DNA of 64,000 bases from Pseudovirgaria hyperparasitica (taxonomy: Eukaryota; Ascomycota; Dothideomycetes; Acrospermales; Acrospermaceae), in contig NW_022985550.1 of NCBI RefSeq assembly GCF_010093815.1, positions 137,074 to 201,073 on the forward strand. The letters are read 5' to 3'. The notes under the pieces are model-generated. The model searched no databases. It was not told where the DNA came from and saw nothing but the letters and a program-made list of their open reading frames with translations. Position numbers and translations under genes: made by a program. Below, one piece after another: positions 1 to 12,726 of this stretch (its first letter is position 1; every line of letters begins with the position of its first letter).

Positions 1-810
1 GGGTGTGACTTTGACCCAAGTAAACATGACCTGCTCCTAACCTTATGCGATCTTACACATTCGGTTCGGGCAGCCGCCTGCGCAATAATAACATTAACAC
101 AGCGCTCCTTCCAACAGAATCCAATCGGAGAATATCAGTCTGGAGACTTACCCCTCAATCACGATGTACAGATTGCTTGGCCAGTCCATACTCACTTGAA
201 AGACTGACTTACTGTACCGACATGCATACGCATTGCTTCCTTGAGCGCATTACCGGTCCCACATATCTTACTCTGCCTGCATGATCTACTTCTTCATAGC
301 CATAGTGAGTAGCTGGGCTTCGACAGCGCAATGAGCGGAATGTTTCCCCATCTCGCGATGGCCGCTACCCATTACGACAGTGCGGTACCGGGTGTTCTCT
401 TCTTCACCATCCATCAAGGTATCTAGTCCTACGGGATTTTTGCATACGCCTGAGCGCTTATTCGACCATGGTATGGAATTTGTAACCAATCCCTGAGCAT
501 TGAATCCGCTCCATGGACACAAGTAACATGGTCTTGCTCAACCTCGCCGGGGATTTTGCTTGATTCAACGTAGCGGCTGGCTGGCTGAGAGAAATGTGGC
601 GAGCTGAGATATGCGACTCGATGGGAGATGTTGTGACTAGCTAAGAGAAATGTGGCTCAATGGAAGACATGCATGCCAGATGTGCCTAGAGACTAAAGAG
701 TTATTGCGGTGGGGATGAGATCGGACCAAGTCTGGATGAGAGCAGCGCAGACTGCGGTATCTACTAGCCAGCAGAGGAGAAGAGTATTGACAAGCGAGGA
801 CAATGGTATG
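1..810. other. Intergenic, no gene recognised
   Basis: Only short open frames without family resemblance occur here. Two copies of a short motif (AGAGAAATGTGG) sit near 587 and 644. The left edge may contain the flank of a gene outside the window, but nothing supports this directly. Confidence 0.5.
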
Positions 811-820
811 TATATAAAGG
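811..820 (+). promoter_or_regulatory. TATA box of the 930-2581 gene
   Basis: TATATAAAGG lies about 115 bases before the ATG at 930, and the leader between them is A/C-rich. A canonical TATA box suggests a regulated or highly inducible gene rather than a constitutive one. That last point is inference. Confidence 0.6.
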
Positions 821-929
821 GCCCACGGAAGCTCGAAAGTGCAGGACATCAACACACACTCCTCACAACTCCAACATAGCAAAGAACTCTTTCACACAAA
901 GTCCACCATCAATCCAAGCCATCTCCAGA

Positions 930-2581
930 ATGTCTGCCGAGAAGGTCAACCAACTCTTCTGGCTCAACTACGGCCAAGCTATCAAAGACAAAGCCGGAGC
1001 GAACTTTGGTTCCACAGGGGTCTTCTTCCTTGCCTCCGAGACTCAGAAAGGACCTCTGGCTGGCAATGATGTCCTGGATGTATACACCAACAGGGGTATC
1101 TATGATGTGGGCAACAACTTGCTCGCAACCGACAACCTCTTCTACACCCCATCGAGCCTTCACGGTTATGTGGAAGCACTCTCCACGTGAGTAAAATCCC
1201 ATCAAGCACTGCTAGCCAAGTACATTTTGCTAACGAGCATAGATTCCTCTGGTGGGTGGATCTCGTAAGTGGACAGCCCCTATCCAAGCACATGAATCAT
1301 CCCAGCCAACTGACGACGACAGGGCGGCAAATCCAACGTGAACCTCGACTCAGCAGAGCGACAGGCCCTGCTCGACCTCGACGCGTCGCAGAAGTGGCAG
1401 CTAACGGAGATGCGCAAGGCCGCAGCCCAGTTCAAGGAGGAGAAAGAGCTGGGCCTCGTCCCGACTGGTGACTTCTACGACTGGGTGCAGAACGGCAATG
1501 CCACGGCCTACAGCGCCGCCGTGAAGGACGTCAAGGACAAAGGCCAGGCTCTCGCCATGATCCAGGGTCAAAAGGCCGGGCCCATGTCCCCAGCACGCGA
1601 CGCTGATCTGTCTAAACTGACAAAGGCCCTCGACCAGTCCAAGGACTACCCCGGGTAAGCATCTATCTTATCCTCCCCTCGAGCAAACCCCGCCCCCGGC
1701 CGTCTGCTGACACTCACCTAGCTTCAACTTCGCATCCGCCATGGGCAACCCGCCCAACCCGGCCGAGCTCATCCGGAAGCAGAAGTCCGGCGAGAAAGTG
1801 CCGGACCCGCCAACGTCGCGCATCCCGGTGTACAACGCGCCACTATACAAGAAGGCGGTGCAGGACGCCATGCAGTATGCCATTGACTCGAAGCACGAGC
1901 CCAAGAACTCCGTTGGCATCGAGATCGACCTGGGCAAGAGCACGTCCGACTTCCACTTCGGCCACACGCAGGGCGGCGCATCCGTCGACGTCAGCTACGG
2001 CGGCTGGTTCAGCTTCAGTGCGAATGCGTCCCACGAGGAGGAGTCGCAGACGCTGGATACGCATGACGAGGGCTCCGAGGTGAGCGTCAAGCTGCTGTAC
2101 GACACTATCGAGAAGGTGCCCATCAGCACAGGCGACTGGTAAGTTTCTTTTCTCTCACGAGATCCCCGGCCCCCTCTCCTTTCCCCTCCTTTGCCACGTG
2201 CTGACACAACTCTTTCAAACCAGGCAAATCGACGTGTCCAAGTACAAGCTGCGCGACGACGCGCCCAAGGACACCAGGACGCTGGCCAAGGTCAACGAGA
2301 TGGTCATCGTGACCTATCTGGGCTACGAAATCACCGTCGGCACCAAGACGGCCAGCAGCCTCGACACCAAGTTCAAGCAGACCACGTCGGCCGGCGGCAG
2401 CGTCCGCGTGTTTGGCATCCCCATCGGCCTGGGTGGCAGTGGCAGCTCGACCGAGGAGCACAACACGCACGTGGCCAGCTGGGACAATGCGAAGAAGACG
2501 TTCAGGGTCCTCCCGGCGCCGGACAATGGGTTTGCAACCATTATCGGCGTGATCGGTGAGAAGTTTACGCTTGCTACCTGA
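930..2581 (+). CDS. Uncharacterised fungal protein, five exons, 461 aa
   Basis: Exons 930-1186, 1243-1264, 1323-1654, 1722-2138 and 2224-2581 join in frame (1,386 nt). Each intron has a GTGAGT, GTAAGT or GTAAGC donor and an AG acceptor, and the first has a CTAAC branch site. Exon 2 is a 22-nt micro-exon. There is no signal peptide or membrane segment. The N-terminal half is mixed helical. The C-terminal half, from about residue 250, alternates polar and hydrophobic residues and is rich in Gly and Ser (for example GGASVDVSYGGWF and TSAGGSVRVFGIPIG), which suggests beta-sandwich or amphipathic strand structure. I recognise no family domain and assign no function. The gene stands alone, with about 2.9 kb of non-coding DNA before the next start. 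The coding call is strong because four splice junctions preserve one frame. Confidence 0.8.
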
Positions 2582-5463
2582 GCGGTGGTCTGGGGTGGTG
2601 ATTGAGGGCGCAGGAATGGAATGTGGGCTCGGTTGCTTTTGTGGACGCTCCTTGGATCTTGATTGTTGGGTTTTTGCTGCTTGCTAGTGGTCGTGTCTCT
2701 CGTTCAAAAAGGGGCTGTTGGTTTGGTTTCGTAGCTACAAGGTATCAAAATACGGATAGGACGCTGGTCTTCCTAGCATGACGCTTCCTTGATCGATGTG
2801 CCCCCTTGATCGGAAAGCCCCTTGAATCGACAAGCACTTTGACATAGCTGTAGAGTACGAAGTGATATTTACGAGGCAAGGAAGGTAGCGAGTGCTTGTT
2901 GAAAGATGGATAGATACGAGACCATGATATAGCACTCTCCTACCTAGGTCTCTACTTGCATGAGCTCATATCACGTTAAAGTGCATGTATCATTTGGACG
3001 ATTATAGACTGCAATGCACACTGCGATTAAGATGGATACAAGGCAGTCAGTGTAGGCAGGTGAGACGCATGAACGATGATATGAAACTTTAATGCATTAT
3101 CTTTGTTGTGCTTCAATGTTAGTAGTGTAGGCTTGGTATGACGTCTGCCTGGGATTAGTGTTACTGCAGCCCGTCCACGGTGGCATGCCCAGTGTGGACA
3201 TCCCGATGAGGCAAGTGTGAAAAGCTAATGTTGAGGCCTGAGGCCTGGAGGGTTAAAGCCCTCAAGCTAAGCCTAAACAGGTAAGTCAATGACTGGCGGG
3301 CGTACCTAGGTAATCTCGGGCTGCTGCATATGTAGGTGTAGGTGTAGGTAGGTAGGCATAATTACATGCAGGCATATCGCCCACTCACTCACCTGATAAA
3401 GACAACGAAACAAAGAAGTAACAAAGATGATGGTCGATGGCGATATCAAAGGCCAGGCCCCCCGAAGTAAACTGCGGATGTAAATCTACTCAGACGTAAC
3501 GGCGGGCTCTCTCTCTCTCTTTCTCTCAGGAAAGGACAGCGAGGGGCAGCCGAAAGGGGGATGAAGCGGGCACACACGATGCAAGACCCTGAGTGGCTGC
3601 AGATGGACCGGGGGGGAGATGCACCAGTAATGCAAGCGTGCAGGGTGCAGCAAAGTTGCGGTGAGTGAAGGGAGCGTGTTGTTTCGCTGCAGGTGGGCGG
3701 AAAAGGGAGGGAGGGGGGACAGTCTGCTGGCACTGGCGTTGGAGGCTTGTGTTTTGGGTTGATTTGATTTGATTTGATTTTGGACTTGGTATGTATGTAT
3801 GTGAGGGAATGTGGAAGAATTTTCAGTACGAGTGACGGAGAGTGGGGAAAGGTGTCATTTTGATGTTGATCTAGTTAGGTATAATTACGATGGATATGTG
3901 TGTGTGTGTATGTATGTATATTTGTTTGTTTGTTATGGTACCTATTCATTCATCTAGCAGACGGGTAGACAGCTGTAGCTTGTTAGCTAAGGGGGTGAAG
4001 GTAAAGGGCGGCGTCGACGGGAGGAGGGCCGGCGGGACAAGGCAAGGCACGCAACAAGCAAATACGGTTCCATGTTTTACGTTTATGCATTCAATTTAAC
4101 ATCGACATCATCATCGTCATCTTCATCGGACAGTTGTGTTGTATATATGTACTGTATGTACTGTATGTATGTATATCCACACAGGGCGGCAGACGCGGTG
4201 GAGACGATGCAGGTAGAGTCCACTATGGTACATGGTGGAAAGTAACAACGCATCATTTTGGTGGTGAGAGAGAGGGATGAGGGATGATGGAGCTACGCTA
4301 CGCTACGCTACGTAGGCATCATCAGTAATTAGTAGTACCCCGCCAGACGAGACCGAATTCTTCTGATGCTTTTTCCACTCTATGCGATGCATCATTGTTG
4401 ATGATGATGATGTTGTTGTTGTATAGTCAGTACCCGTGACTGAGGTGGGATACCAAGATAAGTAAGTGTGTGTACCTGGGCCAAGAAACAAACAAACAAG
4501 TAATTAGAGAGGGGAAGGTGCGACCGGCGCCAATCGCAGCCCCGTTTCGGCTCTGACGACGATACACAAACTGATTTTTCGCCTTTTGCAGGGTTTTCCG
4601 TCAGGGTCACCGTCCATCCGTCAACCACCAACCATCATCCACCATCCACTCTACATACACTCACCTGTCAACAAACCAAACCACTACTCCACCCACCCAT
4701 ACACTCTACCATACACTCATCAACTGACCACTCACGCGCCAGCCAGCTGACTGCTGCTATTCTGGTCCAACCACACGTTACCCTAAACCTTCCGTCTTCT
4801 CATCCGCAGTCCTGAGTCCTCCTCTCTCGTCCCTCGTCCCTCGTCGTCCCTGGGAAGTCTGGTACTGGGTCACCACACACTCAACCAAACCGCCTCAAGC
4901 CCTACGCTGTGGCGCATCACGACATTCCAGTCTGCAACAGCAAACTTGTCGACGTTCTGGAGATTTGTTTGACTACACCCTTGCGAGCTCGAGCCACCGC
5001 TGCTTCCTTGTACCTTTACCGTAAGGCCTTCTGTCGCCAAATCGCTCTCTCTCTCTCTCTCTCTCTGTCTCGACTTTCTGCGCGTACGCCTACTGCTCCG
5101 TGTGACACGATAAGACATCTGACCAACCCGCTACCTCCTCCAATCCCATCCCTTCGTCCTTGCCTGCGCCAAATTCCACGAGCCACAAACAGGTGAACCT
5201 GGTCGCATTCACTCCTACTCTCTTCGCGTCCGCCATTGCCTCTCTCCAACGCTACTCTCTTCGCGAGATTCGTCGTCTCTACACTCCAGCCAACCTTTAG
5301 CTGTACCTGTCCGCCACACCGCCAGCTATCCCCATTGCCTTCATGTGCCCGTCCGCTTCCACCCCGTCCAAACGCGCCCGTCAATTCTCTCTGTCCTGCT
5401 ACGGCCTTCGCCATGCTTGCCTGTCCCGCCGTATACGTCGACGCCTGCCCTTCTCGAAGCCAC
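2582..5463. other. Long non-coding interval and CT/CA-rich leader of the giant gene
   Basis: No convincing gene. It contains many short tandem repeats: GGTGTA/GGTA units near 3330-3355, a CT run near 3508-3526, GATTT x4 near 3757-3780, TATG runs near 3790 and 3905-3920, TACGC units at about 4292-4312, and GAT/GTT triplets near 4396-4420. From about 4620 the + strand becomes C/A/T-rich with few Gs, typical of a fungal transcribed leader, and ends in a CT dinucleotide run at 5044-5066. The downstream gene therefore probably has a leader of several hundred bases. Confidence 0.5.
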
Positions 5464-5533
5464 AATGCAGAACAAAGGACCCGGGGCCAATCGGCTGAGC
5501 ATGCTGTCTGCGCAAAGACTACAGAAGCAATGA
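5464..5533 (+). promoter_or_regulatory. Candidate 22-codon uORF whose stop overlaps the main ATG
   Basis: An ATG in good context (CCACAATGC) opens a 22-codon frame ending MLSAQRLQKQ. Its TGA stop (5531-5533) overlaps the probable start of the giant protein (ATG 5530-5532) as ATGA. The overlap is read directly; translation and any reinitiation are inference. The larger frame is also open upstream to an ATG at 5236, so this could simply be an out-of-frame ATG inside a longer N-terminus. Confidence 0.35.
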
Positions 5534-8500
5534 CCGAGACGTTCAAGAGTCTGGCTAATTCAATGCGCTATTGTCTCCACGAAGATTCTGGACAAGCTGG
5601 CAGTCTATTGGACCTATTCGTTCCTGTCGCTACCCGTCTAGACCCTTCACCTCCATCTTATGCCGATTCCGCCTCTGATCTCCCCCCAGACTACACCTCA
5701 ACAGATGCTGCTGCCGCTGCCAAGACTGTGGAAAGCAGATGGTGTCTGGAATCTTGCCCATCGCCTGCACCGCCGGCATACCAACCCACAGGTCCTCTGT
5801 ACATCCCATCGCCTCTTCCAATTGCCTGCCCCAGACCGTGTCTAGACTCAAAATCTCTTGATGGTGTTCGTATGCACGGCAAGAAGAAGAAGAAACCCGC
5901 AGCTACTGGCGAGTGGCCCGGTGATAACAATAAGACGAACAACGGGGCCGATGGCGGCGAGAAGGACGAGAATGCTGATGGCGACAAGCCCGCAGACTCT
6001 GCCGGCGCTGGTGGAGGCAATGACGGCAATGGCGGGAATGACAACAATGGCGGCGGTGACGATGACGAATGGGGTAATGAGTGGTCCAGTGGTAACAAGA
6101 AGAAGAAGAAAGGCAAGAACAAGAAACCCGACGAGGAGGAGGAGAAGCGAAAGAAAGAGGAAGAAGAGCAGAAGAAACGCGATGAAGAGTCCCACAAGAA
6201 GGCTGAAGAAGAGGCCAAGCGCGTAGCCGATGAGGCTGCTGCTGCTCCTGCTGCTACTGCTGCTACAACAATAGACAATGATGGCTGGGCTGAGACGAAT
6301 GGCGACGAGCCCTGGGGTTTTACGACTACGACATCAAAGAAGAAAAAGAAGAAAGGCAAGACCGAGCCAGCTGCAGTTCCTCCTCCCCCCAACGACGAGA
6401 CGTCAGTGAACAAATTCGAGGAAGTATCTCTCGACGATCCACCCCAGGTCGACCTTAACCTTGGCGAACTCACGAGCGGCGACGCAAGTGGAGGCGGAGG
6501 CTGGGCCACGAATTGGGACACCCCCTGGACCTTTGACCCAAAGGATGAGCAAAAGCAAGCGGACGCTAGTCCTTGGAATTTCTCTCGTATTGATAGCACC
6601 AAGACTAAAGACAAGGATGAGCAGACGAACACTTCGTTTGGTTTCAGCTTAGATCTTGGCGACGTAGGTTCTTCTGCTGCGCCGGAGAAATCGAAAGAAG
6701 ATAAGAATGCTGGTGAAGAGGGTTGGGACTTCAACTGGGATACTACCTCAGGCAACAACAAGAAAAAAGAAAAGAAGAAAGGAGCTGCATCCAAGGCTAC
6801 CGACAATGCGCCCACTGAGCCTGAAAATGCCCAAGTCAGTACAGAGGAACCCGAAGATGACATTTGGTCCTCATGGGGTCCTGTAGGTACAAAAGCTGAC
6901 AAGTCCAAGAAGAAAAAGGCCATTAACGCCATCGATGAAGCTAACCAAGAGCCTGAGCCAACTCCACACCCTTCCCTGCCAGAACCCGACGCCAAAGCCA
7001 ATGACTCTCTCGGTTTCACGGTATCAACGAGCGGCAAGAAGAAGGGCAAGAAGAACAAAAAGGACGAGTCTGCACCACCTCCACAGGAACCAATTCCTCC
7101 ACCTGAGCCTGAACCGGTGCCCGAGCCCGAGCCCGAACCAGACTCTGTTGCCAATGGGGAAACGACGCCAGCAGATGACATTTGGGCAAGCAACACTTGG
7201 GGCGTGACAGTCAAGGACAAGAAGAAGCTCAAAAAGGCAGGCAAGCTCGGCAAGGACCCGGAACCTATCAAAGAGGATAAGCCAGTCACTGAAGACCTAG
7301 TCGACGACAAACAGCCAGACGACTGGACAGACGTGTGGGGTGCTGCCAAGCTCAACAAGAAGAATGACGAGACTGATCTGACGCCAGCCCATGATTCCTG
7401 GACATCGACCACGATCGGGGGGAAAAAGGGCAAAAAAGGCAAGAAGGGTGCGGTTGAGCCTGTCCACGAACCGATCTCGAAACCACAACCGAAGCGAAAC
7501 GAATTTGCGCCGTCTGAAGATTGGCCAGAATGGGGGTCCAGCAACGACAACAAGAGCCAGCAAGACGCACCTCCCGCAACTCTGGATGTTTCAGGAGAGG
7601 AAAAGGGTTCTTCATGGTCATTTGGGTCCATGATATTCGGAAAGAAGACCAAAGCTATCGAGTCTGGAGTTGGAGATGTGACAGTACAACAGGCCGATGG
7701 CGTGGAAGAACCAAGAGGTGATGCCGACGGGGACTGGTCTTGGGCTTCAAGTACAAAGTCCAAGAAGATGAAGCCAGAGAAGACAGTTGCCGAAGAAATC
7801 ACGGACGGTGCCGAAGCTAGCACTCCCATTCAGCAACCTGACAAAATCGAGACAGATTCGAATGGTCCAGACGAGACTTGGGGCTGGGGAGGTTCTGCCA
7901 CTCGAACCAAGAAGAAAGGCAAGAAAAGCGGATTAGATAGCTCTGTACCTGCCGCATCCAAGCCAGCCGATGACAAGGAGACCTTGTCGATCGAGCCTGC
8001 TCCTGAAGACCCTGCCCCTGTCGAAGACGATCCCTGGACAAACCTCACGGCGGCCAAGCCCAAGAAAGGCTCTAAGAAGACTGCCGGGAAGATGGAACCT
8101 ACCGTAGTAGAGAAGTCAGATGACATTGTCGCCATTGTCGATGAGTCCAAGCCGGAACCTGCGGAAGAAAAGTCAGCAGCAGCAAAAGATGCGTTGGGGA
8201 CGAAGGCCACCAAGAAGGAAACGCCCAGAGAGAAGAAGGCCAGGGAAGCAAAGGAGAAGAGAGAAGAAGAGAAGCGCAAAGAAGAAGAGAAGAAGGAGAA
8301 GTCGAAGAAGGCCAAGGAAGAGAAGGCACGGATAGCCAAAGAAGAAAAAGAGCGCCAAGAGCAAGAAGATCTTGAGCGTGAGAAGGAAGAGGAAGCGAAC
8401 CGGATAGCCAAAGAAGAAGAAGAGAAAGCCAAAAAAGAGAAAGAAGCTGCTGCCAAAGCCAAGGAAGAGGCAGAAGCTGCAGCCGCGGCTGAAAAGGCCA

Positions 8501-11500
8501 AGGAGGAAGAGGAGGCAAAGACGAAAGTCGAAGAAGCCCCGAGCTGGGGATTCTCTACCAAGCCCAAGAAAGGTAAGAAAGCTAGAGAGGAGGCCGAGCG
8601 TAAGGCGAAGGAGGAGGCAGAGCGTAAAGCCGAGGAAGAAAAAGCCAAGGCGGAAGAAAAAGCCAAGGCGGCAGAAGAAGCCAAAGCAGAGGAAGAGGCC
8701 CAAGCAGCAGCAGCAGCAGCAAAGGCAAAGGAAGAGGAAGAAGCCAAGAAGAAAGCCGACGAAGATGCCTTGTTCGGCCATTCTAACAAATCTGCCACAA
8801 AGAAGGGCAAGAAGAACAAGGGACCTGCTAAAGCTGTCGAGCTCACGCCCGAACCGCCACTACCGTCGCCTCCCCCAGCAGAACCAGAGGCCCTGATTGA
8901 CATCGCGGAAGACAAGCCTGCAGCGAAAGAGGGTGGCTGGGGCGTGGGGGCATTTTGGGGGGTTAGCCTGAAGAAGACACAGAAAGTTGGGGAACTCAAG
9001 GAGATCGACAAGGCTGTCCAAGAAGAGTCGTTTGTGGATGACCCTCCTCTAGAAGAGACGGCGACCGGCTCGAAGTCTGATGATGTCGATCCACCTCCAC
9101 CAGCCGAAGAGGCGCCTGCAGAGAAAGTCCCTTCAAAGTCTAAAAAGCTTTCGGCGGCAGAAAAAGCCAAGGCCGAGAAGGAAGCGAAGAAGAAGGAGAA
9201 GGAGGAGGAGAAGGAGGCAAAGAAGAGAGAGAAAGAAGAGGCGAAGAAAGCGAAAGAAGCAAAAGAAGCAGAAGAAGCAGAGGCGGCTGCTGCTGCTGCT
9301 GCCGCCGCCGCCGCCGCCGATGCTGCCGCTGCCGCTGCGATCGAAGAGCCTCCGCCAGTGGAGCCTCCAGCCATTGAAGTTGTAGAAGCAACTCCCAAGA
9401 AGTCCTCCAAGAAGACGGAAAAATCGTCAAAGGCCACGTCAAAGTCCAAGAAGAAACACGTCGAGCCAGAGGTTGTCGTTCCTGAATCCGAACCCGATCC
9501 GGAGCCCGAGCCTGAGCCTGAACCTGAGCCTGAGATTCCCAAAATATCTACACCCATCCCGGGCGGCTTTCCCGAAGATGACGACTTTGTGGAGATTGTC
9601 GAGGAACCCCCCAAGGAAGAGAAGCCGAAAAAGACGTCCAAGGCTGAGAAATCTGACAGGAAACTAAAGAAATCTGCAAAGTCGTCCAAATTGTCGGCCG
9701 ACATTGCGGCGTCGCCCCCTCCTCCTCCACCGCCGCCAGCCCCTGTCGAGCCTGTCGAGCCTGTCGTGGAGCCTGCCGAAGAGCTTGTCGAAGAGCCCGT
9801 CGACGATGTCGCGCCAGCCCAGCCGCCAACACCACCGCCTGAGCCCGAGGTCAAAGATGAATCGGCAAAGAAGGAGCGTGCGAAAGTGGTTCGGGACAAA
9901 GGCGCAGCTTCGTCTTGGGGATTCTGGGGGTCATCCGGCGCGGCGGCGGCGGCGGCAACACCGGCTGGCAAGAAGAAGGCCAAGGATGACAGCGCTGTCT
10001 CTAGCAAGGCGAAATCGTCTTCTGGCCTGCAGCGATCCAAGTCAGTCAGAGCGGCGTCGAGTAAACATACGGATGGGGAGAAGTCGTCAAAGGACTCGGC
10101 GTCTGACCAGGCAGCCAAGACACGATCCTCTAAGCCGCGCGCGTCACGTGGCTCGTCGAGCTTCTCCATGTTCAGCCCCGCTCCTGTCATTCCGTCGCGC
10201 ACCCGTTCCACCAGACAGACTGCAACACCCAGAACACAATCACGACGCACATCTGTCGACCGAGACGCCGGAATGCTGTCTCCGCCTCCATCTGATGCCG
10301 ATGCCGCAAAGATATCGTCCAAGGCCGCGAAACTGATGGGAATGAAGGCCGCCACGTCGAAGCGCAAGTCAGCTAGCGTTCCAAAGGGCAAGAGAGGTAA
10401 GCCAAAGTTCATCAACTGATCCATATATGCGAGGTATCCAGCGACTGACCCATACCTTGTAGCCGTTCCGGATCCTTATGCGATCTCTGATGATGACATG
10501 ATCATGGTCGATGCTGACCCTGGAACGCCTACGCCGCGCAACAGAAGATCCAAACGCGACTCGAAGATGGAGTCTGCGCCGCCCCCACCGGGAGAAGCGA
10601 ACTTGATGGACTTTGAAGCATCTGCGCCAAACGACGCTGCGGCCTTTGAAACTCCAGCCTCGAGGGCGCCACCAATGCGTCGCAGTCAGTCGACCGCCAA
10701 GAAGTCGACGGGCGGAGGTCTGCTAGGTATGTTTGGACTTTCTTCGAAGAAGCAAGTAGTAGAGCCAGCAATAGATGATCGCTTCGATCGTAGACGAGGC
10801 TACGAGACCGACGGAGTGGTCTCGTCATCTCGTCGGAAGCGTTCTACTGTACCCGAGGATACGGACGATCCGAAACGTGCATCGCGTCGTGAGAGCACTC
10901 GGCAGACTCATCGTCGCAGGCCGTCGGATACGGACGGCGCGGTAACTGATGCCATGCCCGGCGCAGCTACCGATGTTGACGAAGATGCACGCCGAGCTGA
11001 GCGCCGAGCGGCCAGAAGGGCCGAGAAAGAGGCCCGTGCAGCAAAACCTCTGGAGGCTGAAGACCGCGCAGCACGACGTCGTGACCGCGAGCGGGAAAAA
11101 ATCCGAGCGGTAGAAGGGGATCGCAAACGTGCCAAAGATTCACGCGATCGTCGTATGCGGGAGGATGCCGAGGCCGATGCGCAGAGACAGGAAGACAAGC
11201 GTCAGCGCCGTCGGGAGCGTGAGGAGCGGCGCGCTGCCGAAGAGCAGCGTGACCGGGAGCTGAAAGAAAGCGAGGAACGTGCCAAAGAGGATGAGAAGCT
11301 GCGTGAGAAGGAAGAGCGGAGGGCTGCCCGTCGACGCGAGCGTGAGCGTGAGAGTGCGGCCGCAGCTCTTGCAGGCGTTGATGCATCTGCATATGAGCGA
11401 GACCGTCCGAGGCATTCCGAACGCCGTAGAAGCCACATGGATGATGATCCTGTCCGCCGCCTCCGCCATGAAGATCGGAAAATGCGACGAGTCTCCGAGA

Positions 11501-12066
11501 TGGACACCGAACGTCGGTCCAAGCATCGAAGCTCCCGCGCGCCTCCTGCTGACGCGGTTATTGACGACTATTTTGACGCCCGCAATGGCGGCACTGCCTC
11601 GCGCAAAGCGCCAGCCGAGACTCCGTACCTTTCCACCGGAAACGACAAGACTTCTTCGTGGGTCCATAGCATCACCACCGAGCCACCACTGCCACCGCCC
11701 GAGACTGCCACAGTCATTGACGCACCGCCTGGAAAGGACCATCCTGATGGCGAGGACGGTGAGGCAACTGACCCGGAGGAGATTCGGCGTCGTGCGAGAC
11801 GCGATCGTCGCCGTGCGGAGCGAAACGACCGCGAACGCGAGAGAAGCGGCAAGGAGAGAGAGCTGCCTCGCGAACGGGAGCGAGATCGCGGCGACCGGGA
11901 CCGAAAGAGCGAGAGACGTCGCAGCACCTACGATACCGTCCAGCGCAGCAGTGACGGAAGCCATGGCGACGACCGCAAGCGACGCAGCCATGCGTATCCC
12001 GTCGAGCCTCCTGCGCCGATCGCAGGGGGCAAGAAGACGAGCTGGTTCAAGAAGTTTGGCATTTGA
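5530..12066 (+). CDS. Giant highly charged repeat protein, two exons, about 2,156 aa
   Basis: Exon 1 is 5530-10396 and exon 2 is 10463-12066. The 66-nt intron (GTAAGC donor, CTGAC branch, TAG acceptor) removes an in-frame stop and joins the frames exactly. The frame is open back to an ATG at 5236 (2,254 aa), but the first 98 residues look like translated leader, so I prefer M at 5530. The N-terminal 110 residues carry a possible small conserved region (DLPPDYTSTDA, GVRMHGKKKKK). Then come roughly 18 modules in which an acidic stretch with one or two Trp is followed by a lysine patch (such as DEWGNEW then NKKKKKGK). Long K/E/A single-alpha-helix segments lie at about residues 895-1080 and 1205-1270, with poly-Ala at about 1253-1270, Pro-Glu repeats, and an Arg/Glu-rich exon 2 ending TSWFKKFGI. 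There is no catalytic domain. It resembles conserved hypothetical proteins of Dothideomycetes that I recall; their function is unknown to me. A scaffold or condensate-forming role is speculation. Confidence 0.85.
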
Positions 12067-12726
12067 GAGCGACAGTTACAGGCCTTTATGCATCATCTAT
12101 GTTTTGTTTTTCCAACATCTAGGAGTCTTTGCTTTGCGATGGAGCCGTCAAAGCCATTTGTTGTTTTTATTAGCATATCTGCGAGAGAGAGAGCTATTGG
12201 ACCTGAGAGCCGTTGGACGTGATAACGATATACCCCCTACTTCTTGGCATGCAGCATTCGAGCGGGAGTTTTTAATTCGAATATCAAGATTCGTGTATCT
12301 ATGTATGTATTAGTCGGTAGAGCCGGGATCATTACCGGTTTCCGTGAAACATATGTACGACCAACTAGCGATAATACCCCCGATACACACACTGTTAACC
12401 ACCTGCTTCTTGATCAACATTCGGATCTGCGTTATGTGAGGCGATAGCTTTGAATACCGAGCTCGGGCTGTCTGTCTGCTTTGTGCTTTGCAATCTGTTA
12501 ACTGTTCATTTTTGTTGTGTTTTGTTATTGTTGGTTGTCGTGGTAGATACCCCTTTTAATTTATTATTCTTTTTCTTCTCTTTTCTGTTCAATGTTAATT
12601 AGGGGTAAAGAGAAGTTCTTTTTTTCACGGGGGCGGGACCGGTTTCCCTTCTACTATTATCGGAACTCGATGGTTCTACTTGTCTTTGTCTATGTCTATG
12701 TCTACGTTTACTCGCTTTACTTATCA
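12067..12726. other. 3' flank of the giant gene, no gene seen
   Basis: T-rich, with no open frame of note. It probably holds the 3' UTR of the giant gene. Confidence 0.5.

Noticed and set aside
4909-5196. 95-codon + frame upstream of the giant gene
   Set aside because: It translates a CT microsatellite and pyrimidine leader, and lacks a good start.
5691-10424. Two very long minus-strand open frames (5691-7829 and 7830-10424) opposite the giant gene
   Set aside because: They are the mirror of its biased codons. The sense frame avoids the codons whose complements are stops, and the antisense product is only Ser/Phe/Ala/Leu-rich low complexity.
11140-11991. Minus-strand frame opposite exon 2 of the giant gene
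   Set aside because: Same composition artefact. No promoter, splice logic or family motif.
10498-12066. A separate Arg-rich gene downstream of the giant gene
   Set aside because: It joins in frame to the upstream exon through a consensus 66-nt intron and has no promoter of its own.
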